A DNA stretch of 64,000 nt from Salinisphaera sp040361255 (GTDB taxonomy: Bacteria; Pseudomonadota; Gammaproteobacteria; Nevskiales; Salinisphaeraceae): assembly GCF_040361255.1 (NCBI RefSeq), contig NZ_APNG01000009.1, forward strand, positions 105,056-169,055. Reading direction: 5' to 3'. The position numbers and the translations under genes were made by a program. Position 1 is the stretch's first letter. Each line of letters begins with the position of its first letter. Shown here one piece after another: positions 33,655 to 42,596 of this stretch. The notes beneath the pieces were generated by a model. That model saw nothing but the letters and a program-made list of their open reading frames with translations. It had not been told where the DNA came from and did not search any database.

Positions 33655-34665
33655 TTAACTCGACTTGCGCTTGAGACAGCGTTTGAGATCCAGCAACAAT
33701 GACTCTAACACCAGTTGCCAGTCGGCGTTGCTGCGTGCCAGCCGGGCTGATTCGACCACGCCCGCGCACCACGGCTCGAAGGCGTAGGGGTCCATGCGTG
33801 TAGCCACCCGTGCCAGATGCGCTGGCAATACGCTGCCCGCCTCGCCCTGTGGCTCGTCCGCAGCTGCCAATGACTGTGCCAGCAAGGCGCTCGCGCGGCG
33901 ATATAGCCAGTCGGTCAGCAAGTCTGCCGGCTCGCGGGCGAGTCGTTCGGCCGCGCTTGCCGCATCTTCGCGATTGCGAATGACATCCGAGAGCGTGCGA
34001 TCCCAGCCGTCCACGAGCGCCGAATAATCCTGGCTGTCGCGGGCGAGCGCGGCGAATGGCGTACGCAAACTGTCGGCATCGAGCCCTGCGGGGTCCATGC
34101 CGTTGGCGGTCAGCCATTCGGTCGCTTGTGTCGGCGTGGGCGGCGTCAGTCGCCAGAGCTGGCAACGACTGCGTACCGTGGGCATCAAAGCCGATACCCG
34201 ATCGGTCACGAGCACGATATGACAGGCCGGCGGCGGCTCCTCAAGGGTTTTGAGCAGGCTGTTCGCGGCGCTGGGCGAAAGATCCTCGGCCGGGTCGATC
34301 CAGCCAATTCGGCCGCTGTCGTACTGCGGCGTCAGATGCAGCCGCTGCGAGAACGCGCGTACCTGATCGACCTTGATCAGCTTGCCCGGCTCTTCGGGCA
34401 CCAGCCGGGAGATATCGGGATGCGTGCCCGCGATCCGTTGCCGGCAGGCCGCACAGCGGCCACAGGCATCGCCCTGCGCGTCGCGCTCACGACAAAGCAA
34501 GGCGGCCACGATTCGGTCGGCGAACACACGCTTGCCAATACCCGGCGGTCCGCATACCAGCAGGCCGTGCGCGACCCGATCGGCAGCGATCGCATGGGCC
34601 ATATGCGCCCACGCCGGCGTATGCCAGGGCGGCATATCCAGTGCCGTGGTATCGACTGTGCTCAT
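33655..34665 (-). CDS. holB: DNA polymerase III delta' subunit
   Basis: The ATG at 34665 shares a base with the tmk stop (TGATG), giving 336 residues. The clamp-loader AAA+ fold has GPPGIGKR as P-loop, a four-cysteine zinc module (CRERDAQGDACGRCAAC) and the SRC motif in TVRSRCQLW. Delta' helps open the sliding clamp and position the polymerase. It is part of the fab-tmk-holB-pilZ cluster. Confidence 0.92.
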   Translation of the reverse strand: MSTVDTTALDMPPWHTPAWAHMAHAIAADRVAHGLLVCGPPGIGKRVFADRIVAALLCRERDAQGDACGRCAACRQRIAGTHPDISRLVPEEPGKLIKVDQVRAFSQRLHLTPQYDSGRIGWIDPAEDLSPSAANSLLKTLEEPPPACHIVLVTDRVSALMPTVRSRCQLWRLTPPTPTQATEWLTANGMDPAGLDADSLRTPFAALARDSQDYSALVDGWDRTLSDVIRNREDAASAAERLAREPADLLTDWLYRRASALLAQSLAAADEPQGEAGSVLPAHLARVATRMDPYAFEPWCAGVVESARLARSNADWQLVLESLLLDLKRCLKRKSS

Positions 34666-35300
34666 CACAGGTCGGCCAACGCCTGTTCGATGCGGGCCTG
34701 AACCACATCGCGACTGGCATCGGCATCGATCACGCGATAACGCTGGGGGTGGGCGCGCGCCCGCGCGAGATAGGCACTGCGAACGCGCTCGTGAAATACC
34801 AGCGTTTCGCGATCGAAACGGTTGCCCTGCCCGCGTTTGCCGGCACGCGCGAGGCCCTGGGCGACCGGCAAGTCGAACAGCAGCACGCGATCCGGGCGGC
34901 GTTCGCCCTGGACCAGGGCTTCCAGCGTGGCCACGGCATGATCGCCCAGGCCCCGGGCCGCGCCCTGATAGGCATAACTGGCATCGGTGAAACGATCGCT
35001 GAGTACCCAGGCACCGCGGGCAAGCGCCGGTTCGATGACTTCGGCCAGGTGGGCGGCACGGGCAGCGAACACCAGCAGCAATTCGCTCATTGGCGGCATG
35101 GGCGTGTCGTATTCGCCCATCAACACGCCACGTATCGCCTCGCCCAGCGCGGTGCCGCCGGGCTCGCGCGTACAGACCACCTCGTGGCCGGTCGTGCGCA
35201 GTCGGTCGGCAACAACGCCGATCTGAGTGCTCTTGCCGGCGCCCTCACCGCCTTCGAAGGTGATGAACCGCCCGCTTGTCGTTGTGGCCTTGTCGCTCAT
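34665..35300 (-). CDS. tmk: Thymidylate kinase
   Basis: The 211-residue kinase has the P-loop FEGGEGAGKST, the DR(Y/F) motif in LSDRFTDASYAYQGAARG and a lid region. It phosphorylates dTMP to dTDP. It overlaps mltG by 4 bases and holB by 1 base, so the three are translated together. Confidence 0.95.
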   Translation of the reverse strand: MSDKATTTSGRFITFEGGEGAGKSTQIGVVADRLRTTGHEVVCTREPGGTALGEAIRGVLMGEYDTPMPPMSELLLVFAARAAHLAEVIEPALARGAWVLSDRFTDASYAYQGAARGLGDHAVATLEALVQGERRPDRVLLFDLPVAQGLARAGKRGQGNRFDRETLVFHERVRSAYLARARAHPQRYRVIDADASRDVVQARIEQALADL

Positions 35301-36298
35301 GAGCCGCGCTGGTACTCGTCGACCGCGCGGTTATGCTCGGCCAGCGTATCCGAAAACACATGGCTGCCATCGCCACGCGAGACGAAATACAGCGCGCTGC
35401 CCGCAGCGGGATGCAATGCCGCCTTGATGGCGGCCCGCGAGGGCATGGCAATCGGCGTAGGCGGCAATCCCGCGCGGGTGTAGGTGTTGTACGGCGTATC
35501 GCGGCGCAGATCGGCACGGCGGATATTGCCGTCGTAATCCTCGATGCCGTAGATGACGGTCGGGTCGGTCTGCAGGCGCATGCCTTTTTTCAGGCGTCGG
35601 GTGAACACGCCGGCAATGCGTGTCCGTTCTTCGGGCACCGCGGTTTCCTTTTCCACGATCGAGGCCAGGATCAAGGCCTCATACGGGGTGTCGACCGCGA
35701 TATCGTCAGCACGTTTTTCCCACTGCGCATCGAGATAGCGCTGCATCGCATCGTAGGCACGTTTGAGAAAGGCGATATCGGTCATGCCGCGCGGAAACAG
35801 ATAGGTATCCGGCATGAACCGGCCTTCGGGATTCTCGTCCGGATGGCCGATCGCGGCCATCAGCTCGGCATCGCTCAGGCCGGTGAGCTTGTGATCGAGC
35901 GCATCGTTGGCTTCCATGCGTTCGCGGAACTCGGAAAAGCGCCAGCCTTCGACCAGCGTGAGCCGGTACTGGCGTGTCTTGCCGGAGACCAACAGTTCGA
36001 GCAGATGCGCCGGCGTCTGTCGGGCCGGCACCACGTATTCGCCGGCCTTGATATCGCCCGCTACACCCTCGTAGCGCGCATACAGCGACAGGTATTTCGC
36101 ATCGCGCGGGCGTTTGATGATGTCCTGGGCGACTAGCCGCCGGGCAATCGCATTGAAACTCATGCCACTATCCACGGTAAGCAGTTTGCCCGCGCTGTTC
36201 TGCAGCGGCGAGTTGAAAAACCGCGTCGCATCGATGGCCAGCGCCGCACAGGCCAGCACCCCGAGGCCAATCAGAATCCAGAGAACGCGTTTAATCAC
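35297..36298 (-). CDS. mltG: Endolytic murein transglycosylase MltG (YceG)
   Basis: A GTG start at 36298 gives 333 residues with the membrane anchor (IKRVLWILIGLGVLACAALA) at the N-terminus; the longer frame lies inside pabC. A LysM-like domain precedes the catalytic region with the conserved glutamate in ILASIVEKETAVPEER and the MRLQTDPTVIYGI and YNTYTRAGLPPTPI motifs. It cleaves nascent glycan strands and sets their length. It lies between pabC (13-base gap) and tmk (4-base overlap). Confidence 0.93.
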   Translation of the reverse strand: MIKRVLWILIGLGVLACAALAIDATRFFNSPLQNSAGKLLTVDSGMSFNAIARRLVAQDIIKRPRDAKYLSLYARYEGVAGDIKAGEYVVPARQTPAHLLELLVSGKTRQYRLTLVEGWRFSEFRERMEANDALDHKLTGLSDAELMAAIGHPDENPEGRFMPDTYLFPRGMTDIAFLKRAYDAMQRYLDAQWEKRADDIAVDTPYEALILASIVEKETAVPEERTRIAGVFTRRLKKGMRLQTDPTVIYGIEDYDGNIRRADLRRDTPYNTYTRAGLPPTPIAMPSRAAIKAALHPAAGSALYFVSRGDGSHVFSDTLAEHNRAVDEYQRGS

Positions 36299-36311
36299 CG
36301 CTACCTGCCTT

Positions 36312-37163
36312 TTATCTGTACTTGCGATCGTCGCTACCCGTATTGCCCGCCGAGGGCTGACGCAACAATTGCTGTGCGTATTGCGCCTGGGCATGGCTGT
36401 CCGGCAACGCCCGGCCCTCGAAATGGGACACGGCCACTGCACCGCCGACGCTGTTGCAGGCGATCGCCGCGCGACAATCAATCAACGCCGACAGGCGTAT
36501 ATCGTTTTCGCGCACCGGGCGGCCTGCCTGGGCCAGCGCGCGCCACAAACGCTGGCGCGTGGCCCCGATGATACCTGCCCGCGTCAGCCGTGGGGTCAAC
36601 CAGCACCCATTGGCATCCACGAAGAACAGATTGCGCATGGTCGTGGCGATTATGAAGCCCTGACTGTCAGCCATCCAGGTATCGGCCACGCCGCGCGCAT
36701 CACATTCGCCGCGCGCGAGTACCTGTTCGAGCCGGTTCAGATGCTTGATACCGGCCAGGCGTGGCTGTACCGCCAATTCGATCGACGAGCGCGCCAGCGC
36801 CAAAGGCTCGGCATTCGCATGCGCAGGCAGCGCATGGGCGACGACAATACGCCGTGGTGCTGCGGGCACGGGCGGCATATAGCCGCGCCCGCCACTACCG
36901 CGGGTGACCATGACCTTGCATACGCCGTCGCTACGCGTTGCGAACAGCGCCCGGATATCGGCCCGTATCTCGGCTTCGCCCGGCGTGGCGATATCCAACG
37001 CGGCGCAGTCGTGTTGAAGACGTCGCCAATGTTCGTCCCAGCCGATCGGTTGGCCGGATTCGATACGCAGGGTCCGGAAAACGCCGTCGCCATAGGCCAG
37101 CCCACGATCGTCTGCGGGTAGCTCGGCCGCGTGGCGCCCGTCGATCCGTATGTGTTCAGCCAT
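36312..37163 (-). CDS. pabC: Aminodeoxychorismate lyase
   Basis: The ATG at 37163 overlaps the pabB stop by 8 bases and yields 283 residues; the longer frame upstream lies in pabB. The class IV PLP-enzyme motifs are present: DRGLAYGDGVFRT near the start, the PLP lysine in AGIKHLNRLEQVLAR, and NSVGGAVAVSHFEG. It converts 4-amino-4-deoxychorismate to p-aminobenzoate and pyruvate for folate. Confidence 0.92.
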   Translation of the reverse strand: MAEHIRIDGRHAAELPADDRGLAYGDGVFRTLRIESGQPIGWDEHWRRLQHDCAALDIATPGEAEIRADIRALFATRSDGVCKVMVTRGSGGRGYMPPVPAAPRRIVVAHALPAHANAEPLALARSSIELAVQPRLAGIKHLNRLEQVLARGECDARGVADTWMADSQGFIIATTMRNLFFVDANGCWLTPRLTRAGIIGATRQRLWRALAQAGRPVRENDIRLSALIDCRAAIACNSVGGAVAVSHFEGRALPDSHAQAQYAQQLLRQPSAGNTGSDDRKYR

Positions 37164-38520
37164 GCGCTCGACCGGTCGAATCGACGAAGCTGCGCAATAC
37201 GCCGCGTGCCTTGATTCGTGTTTCTTCGAGTTCCTTGTCGGCAATCGAATCGGCCACGATACCGGCGCCGGCACGCAGGGTCAGATCGCGCCCGGACTGG
37301 GTAAGCGAGCGAATCACGATATTGCTGTCCAGCCGGCCACAACGGCTGAGATAGCCGATGCTGCCGGTATAGGCGCCACGGGCTTCGTTTTCCAGCTCGG
37401 CGATGATCTGCATGCAGCGCACCTTCGGGCATCCCGTGATCGTGCCGCCGGGAAATACCGCGGCCAGGGTGGCGCCCGGGCCGATGCCCGGCGCCAGCTC
37501 GCCGCGAATATTGGACACGATGTGATGCACATGCGCATAGGATTCGATACACATGAGCTCGTCCACCGCGATCGTACCGGGGCGGCATACACGCCCGAGA
37601 TCGTTGCGCTCCAGGTCGATGAGCATCACGTGTTCCGCGCGCTCCTTGGGGTGGCTGATCAGCTCGCGGGTCATGCCGGCATCGGTGCCCGCGCTGCGCA
37701 TACGCGTACCGGCGATCGGGCGCGTCTGGGCAATCCCGGCCTCGATCGAAACCAGGCGTTCCGGCGAGGAACAGATCAACGCTGTATCGCCGTATTGCAC
37801 CAGCCCCGAAAACGGGGCCGGATTGGCCGCGCGCAGCGCACCATAAATGCGTGCGGGCGCAGTGTCCTGCGCGAGGCAGCCGTGCCAGGCACGCGACAGA
37901 TTGGCCTGGAACACATCGCCGGCGTGAATGAACTCGCGCGCATGCCGAACCTGATCCAGATAGGCCTGCGGCGTCTGCTCCTGCCAGTCGGCGACCAGCG
38001 CTGCCCCGCCCAACCGTTCGCCGCGACTTCGTTCCAGATCGGCACGCATGATCTCGAGCGCGTCGGCGTGACGGTGTTCTGCAACCAGAAACAGCGTGCG
38101 CGTCGCCCTGTCATGAATGAAAGCTGCCGGGCAACGCACGGCCATCGCATCCGGCAGACCACCCGCGTGCATCTGCGGCAGTGCCAGGCTGGGCTCGATA
38201 CGCGCCGCCATCTCGTAGCCCAGATAGATGAACCAGCCGCCCACGAAGGGCAGCCCGGGCACGCTGGCGCGCTGCGCGGCGGCTGCCATGCGGTCGAGTT
38301 CGGCAAAGAAATCGGGGGTGAGATCGGAAGCAGTCACGATCCGCGTCTCGCCTGGAAAAGCGAGCAACAGATCGAAACGGCTCTGGGCTGTTGCGCCCGC
38401 ACTGCTTTCCAGCAGAAACGGATAGCGCGCCGGTTCGAGTGCTGCCAGACAGGCCAGATCCGGCGGTTGTTCGACCGGAATTTCGACGATATGCAGATCG
38501 TCGTCTACGTACTCGCGCAT
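37156..38520 (-). CDS. pabB: Aminodeoxychorismate synthase component I
   Basis: Starting from ATG 38520 (a GTG at 38541 is an alternative) the protein has 454 residues and the chorismate-binding fold: QANLSRAWHG, ERLVSIEAGIAQTRPIAGTR, ERAEHVMLIDLERNDLGRVC and FPGGTITGCPK. It aminates chorismate with PabA. Here pabB lies directly between fabF and pabC, which pairs consecutive folate steps; E. coli has only pabC at this place. No pabA is in the window. Confidence 0.92.
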   Translation of the reverse strand: MREYVDDDLHIVEIPVEQPPDLACLAALEPARYPFLLESSAGATAQSRFDLLLAFPGETRIVTASDLTPDFFAELDRMAAAAQRASVPGLPFVGGWFIYLGYEMAARIEPSLALPQMHAGGLPDAMAVRCPAAFIHDRATRTLFLVAEHRHADALEIMRADLERSRGERLGGAALVADWQEQTPQAYLDQVRHAREFIHAGDVFQANLSRAWHGCLAQDTAPARIYGALRAANPAPFSGLVQYGDTALICSSPERLVSIEAGIAQTRPIAGTRMRSAGTDAGMTRELISHPKERAEHVMLIDLERNDLGRVCRPGTIAVDELMCIESYAHVHHIVSNIRGELAPGIGPGATLAAVFPGGTITGCPKVRCMQIIAELENEARGAYTGSIGYLSRCGRLDSNIVIRSLTQSGRDLTLRAGAGIVADSIADKELEETRIKARGVLRSFVDSTGRAHG

Positions 38521-38584
38521 GACTCGACCGCAGCCGCGCACAGCCGATGCCAGCGCGCGCGTGTATGAATGGATCAGCGCTTCG

Positions 38585-39829
38585 CTAGTCGACGCGCTTG
38601 AAGATCAGCGAACCGTTGGTGCCACCAAAGCCGAAGGAATTCGATAGCGCCGCGTCGATACGCATCGAACGCGCCTCGTGCGGAACATAATCGAGATTGC
38701 AGCCTTCGGCCGGGTTATCCAGATTGATGGTCGGCGGCGCGACCTGGTCGCGTATGGCCAGCAACGTGAAAATCGCCTCCGCGGAGCCGGCCGCGCCGAG
38801 CATATGCCCGGTCATCGACTTGGTCGAACTCACGGCGACCCGCTTCGCGGCATCGCCCAGCACGGCTTCGATCGACTGGCTTTCGGCCACGTCGCCCACA
38901 CTGGTGGAGGTGCCGTGGGCGTTGATGTATTGCAGTTCGTCCGGATTCATCTCGGCATCGTGCAACGCATTGGCCATGCACTGGCGTGCCCCGCGGCCGC
39001 TGGGCTGGGTGATGTGATAGGCATCGCCACTCATGCCGAAACCGGCAACCTCCCCATAAATCGTGGCGCCGCGCTTTTTCGCCTGCTCGTACTCTTCGAG
39101 CATGACGACACCCGCGCCATCAGACAGCACGAAGCCATCACGATCGGCATCCCACGGGCGGCTTGCCGCCTGCGGGTCATCGTTGCGGCTGGACAATGCC
39201 CGTGCCGCACAGAACCCCGCCAGTCCGATCGGATTGACCGCCATTTCGCAACCGCCGGCCAGCATGGCATCGGCATCGCCCGCCGCGATCAGGCGGGCCG
39301 CCAGGCCGATGTTATGCACCCCGGTCGTACAGGCCGATACGGCAGCGATATTGGGTCCATGCAGATTCAGCTGAATGGAGACCTGGCCGGCCGCCATATT
39401 GGCAATACTGCTGGGAATGAAGAACGGCGACACCTTCTTCGCGCTGTAGCCGGATTCATGGAACCCGACACAGGTCTTGAGAATCGTGCCGATACCGCCG
39501 ATACCCGAACCCACGGCCACGCCGACACGGTCGTTGTACTCGTCGTCGAGTTCGAGACCACTGTCGTTGAAGGCCTGCACCGAAGCCGCGACGCCATAGT
39601 GCACGAACGGATCGTAGCGCTTGGCTTCCTTCTTCGACATGTACTCGCTCACGTCGAAGTCGCGGATGGGGCCGCCGAAACGCGTCGGGTAGTCCGACAC
39701 ATCGAAACTGTCGATGGTCGAGATACCGCTGCGACCGGCAACGATCGCGGCCCAACTCGATGCGACATCCAGACCGACCGGGGAAATCAATCCCAGGCCA
39801 GTGACTACTACGCGACGCTGTCTCAACAC
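38585..39829 (-). CDS. fabF: Beta-ketoacyl-ACP synthase II
   Basis: A GTG start preceded by AGGGGG gives 414 residues. The Cys-His-His triad sits in SACTTG, NAHGTSTSVGD and KSMTGHMLGAAG. It elongates acyl-ACP, including the palmitoleate-to-vaccenate step. It follows acpP in the usual order, with ~95 bases between them. Confidence 0.95.
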   Translation of the reverse strand: MLRQRRVVVTGLGLISPVGLDVASSWAAIVAGRSGISTIDSFDVSDYPTRFGGPIRDFDVSEYMSKKEAKRYDPFVHYGVAASVQAFNDSGLELDDEYNDRVGVAVGSGIGGIGTILKTCVGFHESGYSAKKVSPFFIPSSIANMAAGQVSIQLNLHGPNIAAVSACTTGVHNIGLAARLIAAGDADAMLAGGCEMAVNPIGLAGFCAARALSSRNDDPQAASRPWDADRDGFVLSDGAGVVMLEEYEQAKKRGATIYGEVAGFGMSGDAYHITQPSGRGARQCMANALHDAEMNPDELQYINAHGTSTSVGDVAESQSIEAVLGDAAKRVAVSSTKSMTGHMLGAAGSAEAIFTLLAIRDQVAPPTINLDNPAEGCNLDYVPHEARSMRIDAALSNSFGFGGTNGSLIFKRVD

Positions 39830-39924
39830 AGCCCCCTAGTTGCTCATGACGCCGCTCAAGGCGGCGGATTCAGTCGTTTCGACGGGCGTTATGGCGCGCG
39901 CACCGTCGATCACGTGGAATGCGA

Positions 39925-40164
39925 TCAGCCCTCGGCGTGGGACTTGATGTAGTCCACGGCATCCTTGACGTTGACGATCTTCTCGGCTTCCTCGTCCGGG
40001 ATGTCGATCTCGAATTCTTCTTCGAGGGCCATGACCAGCTCGACCGTATCCAGCGAGTCCGCGCCCAGATCGTCGACGAACGACGCTTCCGAGGTGACCT
40101 GGTCTTCGCTCACCGAAAGCTGTTCGGCAATGATCTTCTGTACTCGTTCTTCCACGCTACTCAT
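39925..40164 (-). CDS. acpP: Acyl carrier protein
   Basis: The 79-residue acidic protein has the 4'-phosphopantetheine attachment serine S37 in LGADSLDTVELVM. It carries growing acyl chains. An AGGAGAG site precedes the ATG. The ~125-base gap to fabG suggests its own promoter for high expression, as in other bacteria. Confidence 0.97.
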   Translation of the reverse strand: MSSVEERVQKIIAEQLSVSEDQVTSEASFVDDLGADSLDTVELVMALEEEFEIDIPDEEAEKIVNVKDAVDYIKSHAEG

Positions 40165-40290
40165 CGGACTCTCTCCTGATTGACTATGGTTTACGCGTCT
40201 AGCGCACGCATTCGCCCTCGCGAACCGCGCGCCATTCTAGGGAAAAAGGGTGGGCCTCGCCAGATTTTCGCAAGACCCGACGGAGGTTAC

Positions 40291-41046
40291 TCACGCTCCC
40301 ATGTATAAACCGCCGTTGACGCTGAGCGTCTCGCCGGTGATGTACGCCGCAGCATCTGACACGAGGAACGCGACACTCGCTGCGATGTCGTCGACATTAC
40401 CCAGCCGCTGCAGCGGAATCTGCGCGAGCATCGTTTCACGTGTTTTGTCGTCCAGGTCGCGGGTCATGTCAGTTTCGATGAAGCCAGGTGCGATGGCATT
40501 GACCGTAATCTGACGCGAACCGACCTCGCGTGCAAGCGAGCGGGTGAAACCGAGCAGTCCTGCCTTGGCGGCGCTGTAGTTCGTCTGACCGGCATTGCCC
40601 ATCAGCCCGACCACGGACGCCACGTTGACGATACGCCCGCCGCGCGCCTTCATCATGCCGCGCAGCGCGGCCTTGGTGACCCGGAAAACACCGGTCAGAT
40701 CGGCATCGATCACACCTTGCCAATCCGATTCCTTCATGCGCATCAGTAACGTATCGCGCGTGATCGCGGCGTTGTTGACCACGATCGTCGGCGCACCAAA
40801 GGTCTGGGTGACCTCCTTGAGTACGGCCGCCACGTCGTCTTCGTCGGTCACGTCCAGGCGCCGCCCGGCACCGGCGGTAGCTGCGTCAGCAAGGCGGGCG
40901 TCGATACGCTGCGCGCCCTCGTCGGTGGTCGCGGTGCCGATGACGATCGCGCCGTCGGCAGCCAGTCGATCGGCAATCGCCGCACCGATACCACGCGAAG
41001 CCCCCGTGACCAGCGCGATGCGGCCGTCAAGATTGGCATTGCTCAT
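40291..41046 (-). CDS. fabG: 3-oxoacyl-ACP reductase
   Basis: The 251-residue SDR enzyme has TGASRGIG, NNAAITRD, the catalytic serine in NVASVVG, YSAAK and the PGFIETDM loop. It reduces 3-oxoacyl-ACP with NADPH. A GGGGAGAG site precedes the ATG, 28 bases after fabD. Confidence 0.95.
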   Translation of the reverse strand: MSNANLDGRIALVTGASRGIGAAIADRLAADGAIVIGTATTDEGAQRIDARLADAATAGAGRRLDVTDEDDVAAVLKEVTQTFGAPTIVVNNAAITRDTLLMRMKESDWQGVIDADLTGVFRVTKAALRGMMKARGGRIVNVASVVGLMGNAGQTNYSAAKAGLLGFTRSLAREVGSRQITVNAIAPGFIETDMTRDLDDKTRETMLAQIPLQRLGNVDDIAASVAFLVSDAAAYITGETLSVNGGLYMGA

Positions 41047-41074
41047 GACTCTCCCCTGTTACGCGCGAGGCGCG

Positions 41075-42031
41075 CTATTCTTGTTCAGTCGCATCCAGCG
41101 CCTGGCGCAGGTTGTCGACATCCGACAACGCCAGCGCTGTCGCGCTCTTGTCGATACGTTTGTTGAGCCCGGTGAGCACCTTGCCCGGACCGCACTCCAG
41201 TAGCGTGCCGCAGTTCGCGGCGCGCATGGCACGAATCGTATCCGCCCAGAGCACCGATTGCGCGAGCTGGCGCACCAGCGCCTTGCGAATGCCGTCGATA
41301 TCTTCGCGCGGCTGGGCATCGACATTATGCAGCACGGTCAGCCGCGGCTGGCGCAGGGGGATTTCCAGCAGATGCGATTGTAGCCGTTCAGCGGCCGGCT
41401 GCATCAGCGCACAATGCGACGGCACACTTACCGCCAGGGGCTTGACCAACTTCGCGCCTTTTTCCTTGGCCAGCCGGCTGGCGGTGGCCACCGCCTCGGC
41501 ATGACCGGCGATGACGACCTGCAAGGGTGCATTGAAGTTTGCCGCCGATACCACCAGCCCCTGGTCGGCATGGCTATGCTCGGCTGCGGCACAGACTTCG
41601 CGCACCGCGTCGTCCTCGAGGCCGATCACGGCTGCCATCGCGCCTTCACCGGGGGCGACCGCATTCTGCATGGCCTTGCCGCGCATTTGCGTCAGACGCA
41701 GCGCGTCGCCGAAATCCAGTGCTTCGGCAGCGACCAGTGCGGTGTATTCGCCCAGGCTGTGACCGGCCAGAAACTCCGGCATGCGGCCGTTACGGCTTTG
41801 CCAGACACGCCATACCGCGATGCCGGCGGTGACCAGCGCAGGCTGCGTGAATTCGGTCTGGTCGAGCTTGTCGGCCGGGCCTTCATTGATAAGGGCGGCC
41901 ATATCGTAGCCCAGCGCATCGCTGGCTTCGGCATACGTGTCGGCGACTACCGGATAGCGTTCGGCCAGCGCGGCGAGCATCCCCACGGACTGCGCACCCT
42001 GACCGGGAAAAATCATCCCCAAACGCGACAT
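41075..42031 (-). CDS. fabD: Malonyl-CoA:ACP transacylase
   Basis: The ATG at 42031 (MSRLGMIFPGQGAQSVGML) gives 318 residues; the longer frame upstream lies antisense to nudJ. The nucleophile is in LAGHSLGEYTAL and the GQGAQ oxyanion motif is intact. fabD is the first gene of the cluster; fabH, plsX and rpmF, which precede it in E. coli, are absent here. It is divergent from nudJ across a 120-base region. Confidence 0.95.
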   Translation of the reverse strand: MSRLGMIFPGQGAQSVGMLAALAERYPVVADTYAEASDALGYDMAALINEGPADKLDQTEFTQPALVTAGIAVWRVWQSRNGRMPEFLAGHSLGEYTALVAAEALDFGDALRLTQMRGKAMQNAVAPGEGAMAAVIGLEDDAVREVCAAAEHSHADQGLVVSAANFNAPLQVVIAGHAEAVATASRLAKEKGAKLVKPLAVSVPSHCALMQPAAERLQSHLLEIPLRQPRLTVLHNVDAQPREDIDGIRKALVRQLAQSVLWADTIRAMRAANCGTLLECGPGKVLTGLNKRIDKSATALALSDVDNLRQALDATEQE

Positions 42032-42105
42032 AGAAACGGTCGTGATCAAACGATGACCGGCATCATACCCACCCGAATTCTGCTTGGCCACGTGAAAAGC
42101 CCGTT

Positions 42106-42114
42106 TGCTAGAAT
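42106..42114 (+). promoter_or_regulatory. Extended -10 promoter element for nudJ-mnmA-hflD
   Basis: TGCTAGAAT is an extended -10 (TGnTAnAAT-like). Transcription would start near 42121, about 30 bases before the TTG start of nudJ. A TTGGCC lies 19 bases upstream of the hexamer. Confidence 0.5.
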
Positions 42115-42151
42115 CCATTGTTTGGATCCAGATCATCACGCGGAGGCTGTC

Positions 42152-42595
42152 TTGGTCCACGCAGAACTCACCGTGGCCGCGGTTGTATGTGTCGACGACT
42201 GCTACCTGGTCGTCGAGGAATTCGCCCACGGCAAACGCGTGATCAACCAGCCGGCCGGCCATGTAGAGCCCGGCGAAACGCTGCTCGACGCGGTCGTTCG
42301 CGAAACCTTCGAGGAAACCGCCTGGCGTTTCACGCCCACCGGGCTGGTCGGCATGTACCACTGGCCGCACGAGGACGGGCGCACCACCCTGCGCTTCGCG
42401 TTCTGCGGCACCGTTGATGCGCATGCGCCCGAACAGCCGCTCGACGACGGCATCATCGCCGCCCACTGGCTCAGCGCCGAGCAGCTGCGCGCGCGCGACG
42501 ATCTGCGCAGCCCACTGGTATTGCAGTCGATCGCCGACTTCAACGACTTCGACGCCCTGGCGCTCGAACGCGTACGCCATATCCGGGCCCGCTGA
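42152..42595 (+). CDS. nudJ: NUDIX hydrolase NudJ
   Basis: TTG at 42152 with GGAGG five bases upstream is the best start and gives 147 residues. The Nudix box runs GHVEPGETLLDAVVRETFEE with the metal-binding glutamates, and the flanking NQPAGH and SPLVLQSIADF match NudJ. E. coli NudJ dephosphorylates thiamine pyrophosphate precursors and nucleoside di- and triphosphates. The order nudJ-mnmA-hflD is the same as in E. coli. Confidence 0.9.
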   Translation: MVHAELTVAAVVCVDDCYLVVEEFAHGKRVINQPAGHVEPGETLLDAVVRETFEETAWRFTPTGLVGMYHWPHEDGRTTLRFAFCGTVDAHAPEQPLDDGIIAAHWLSAEQLRARDDLRSPLVLQSIADFNDFDALALERVRHIRAR

Positions 42596-42596
42596 T

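Noticed and set aside
37150..38568. 472-codon plus-strand frame over pabB
   Set aside because: Shadow frame; pabB has all family motifs.
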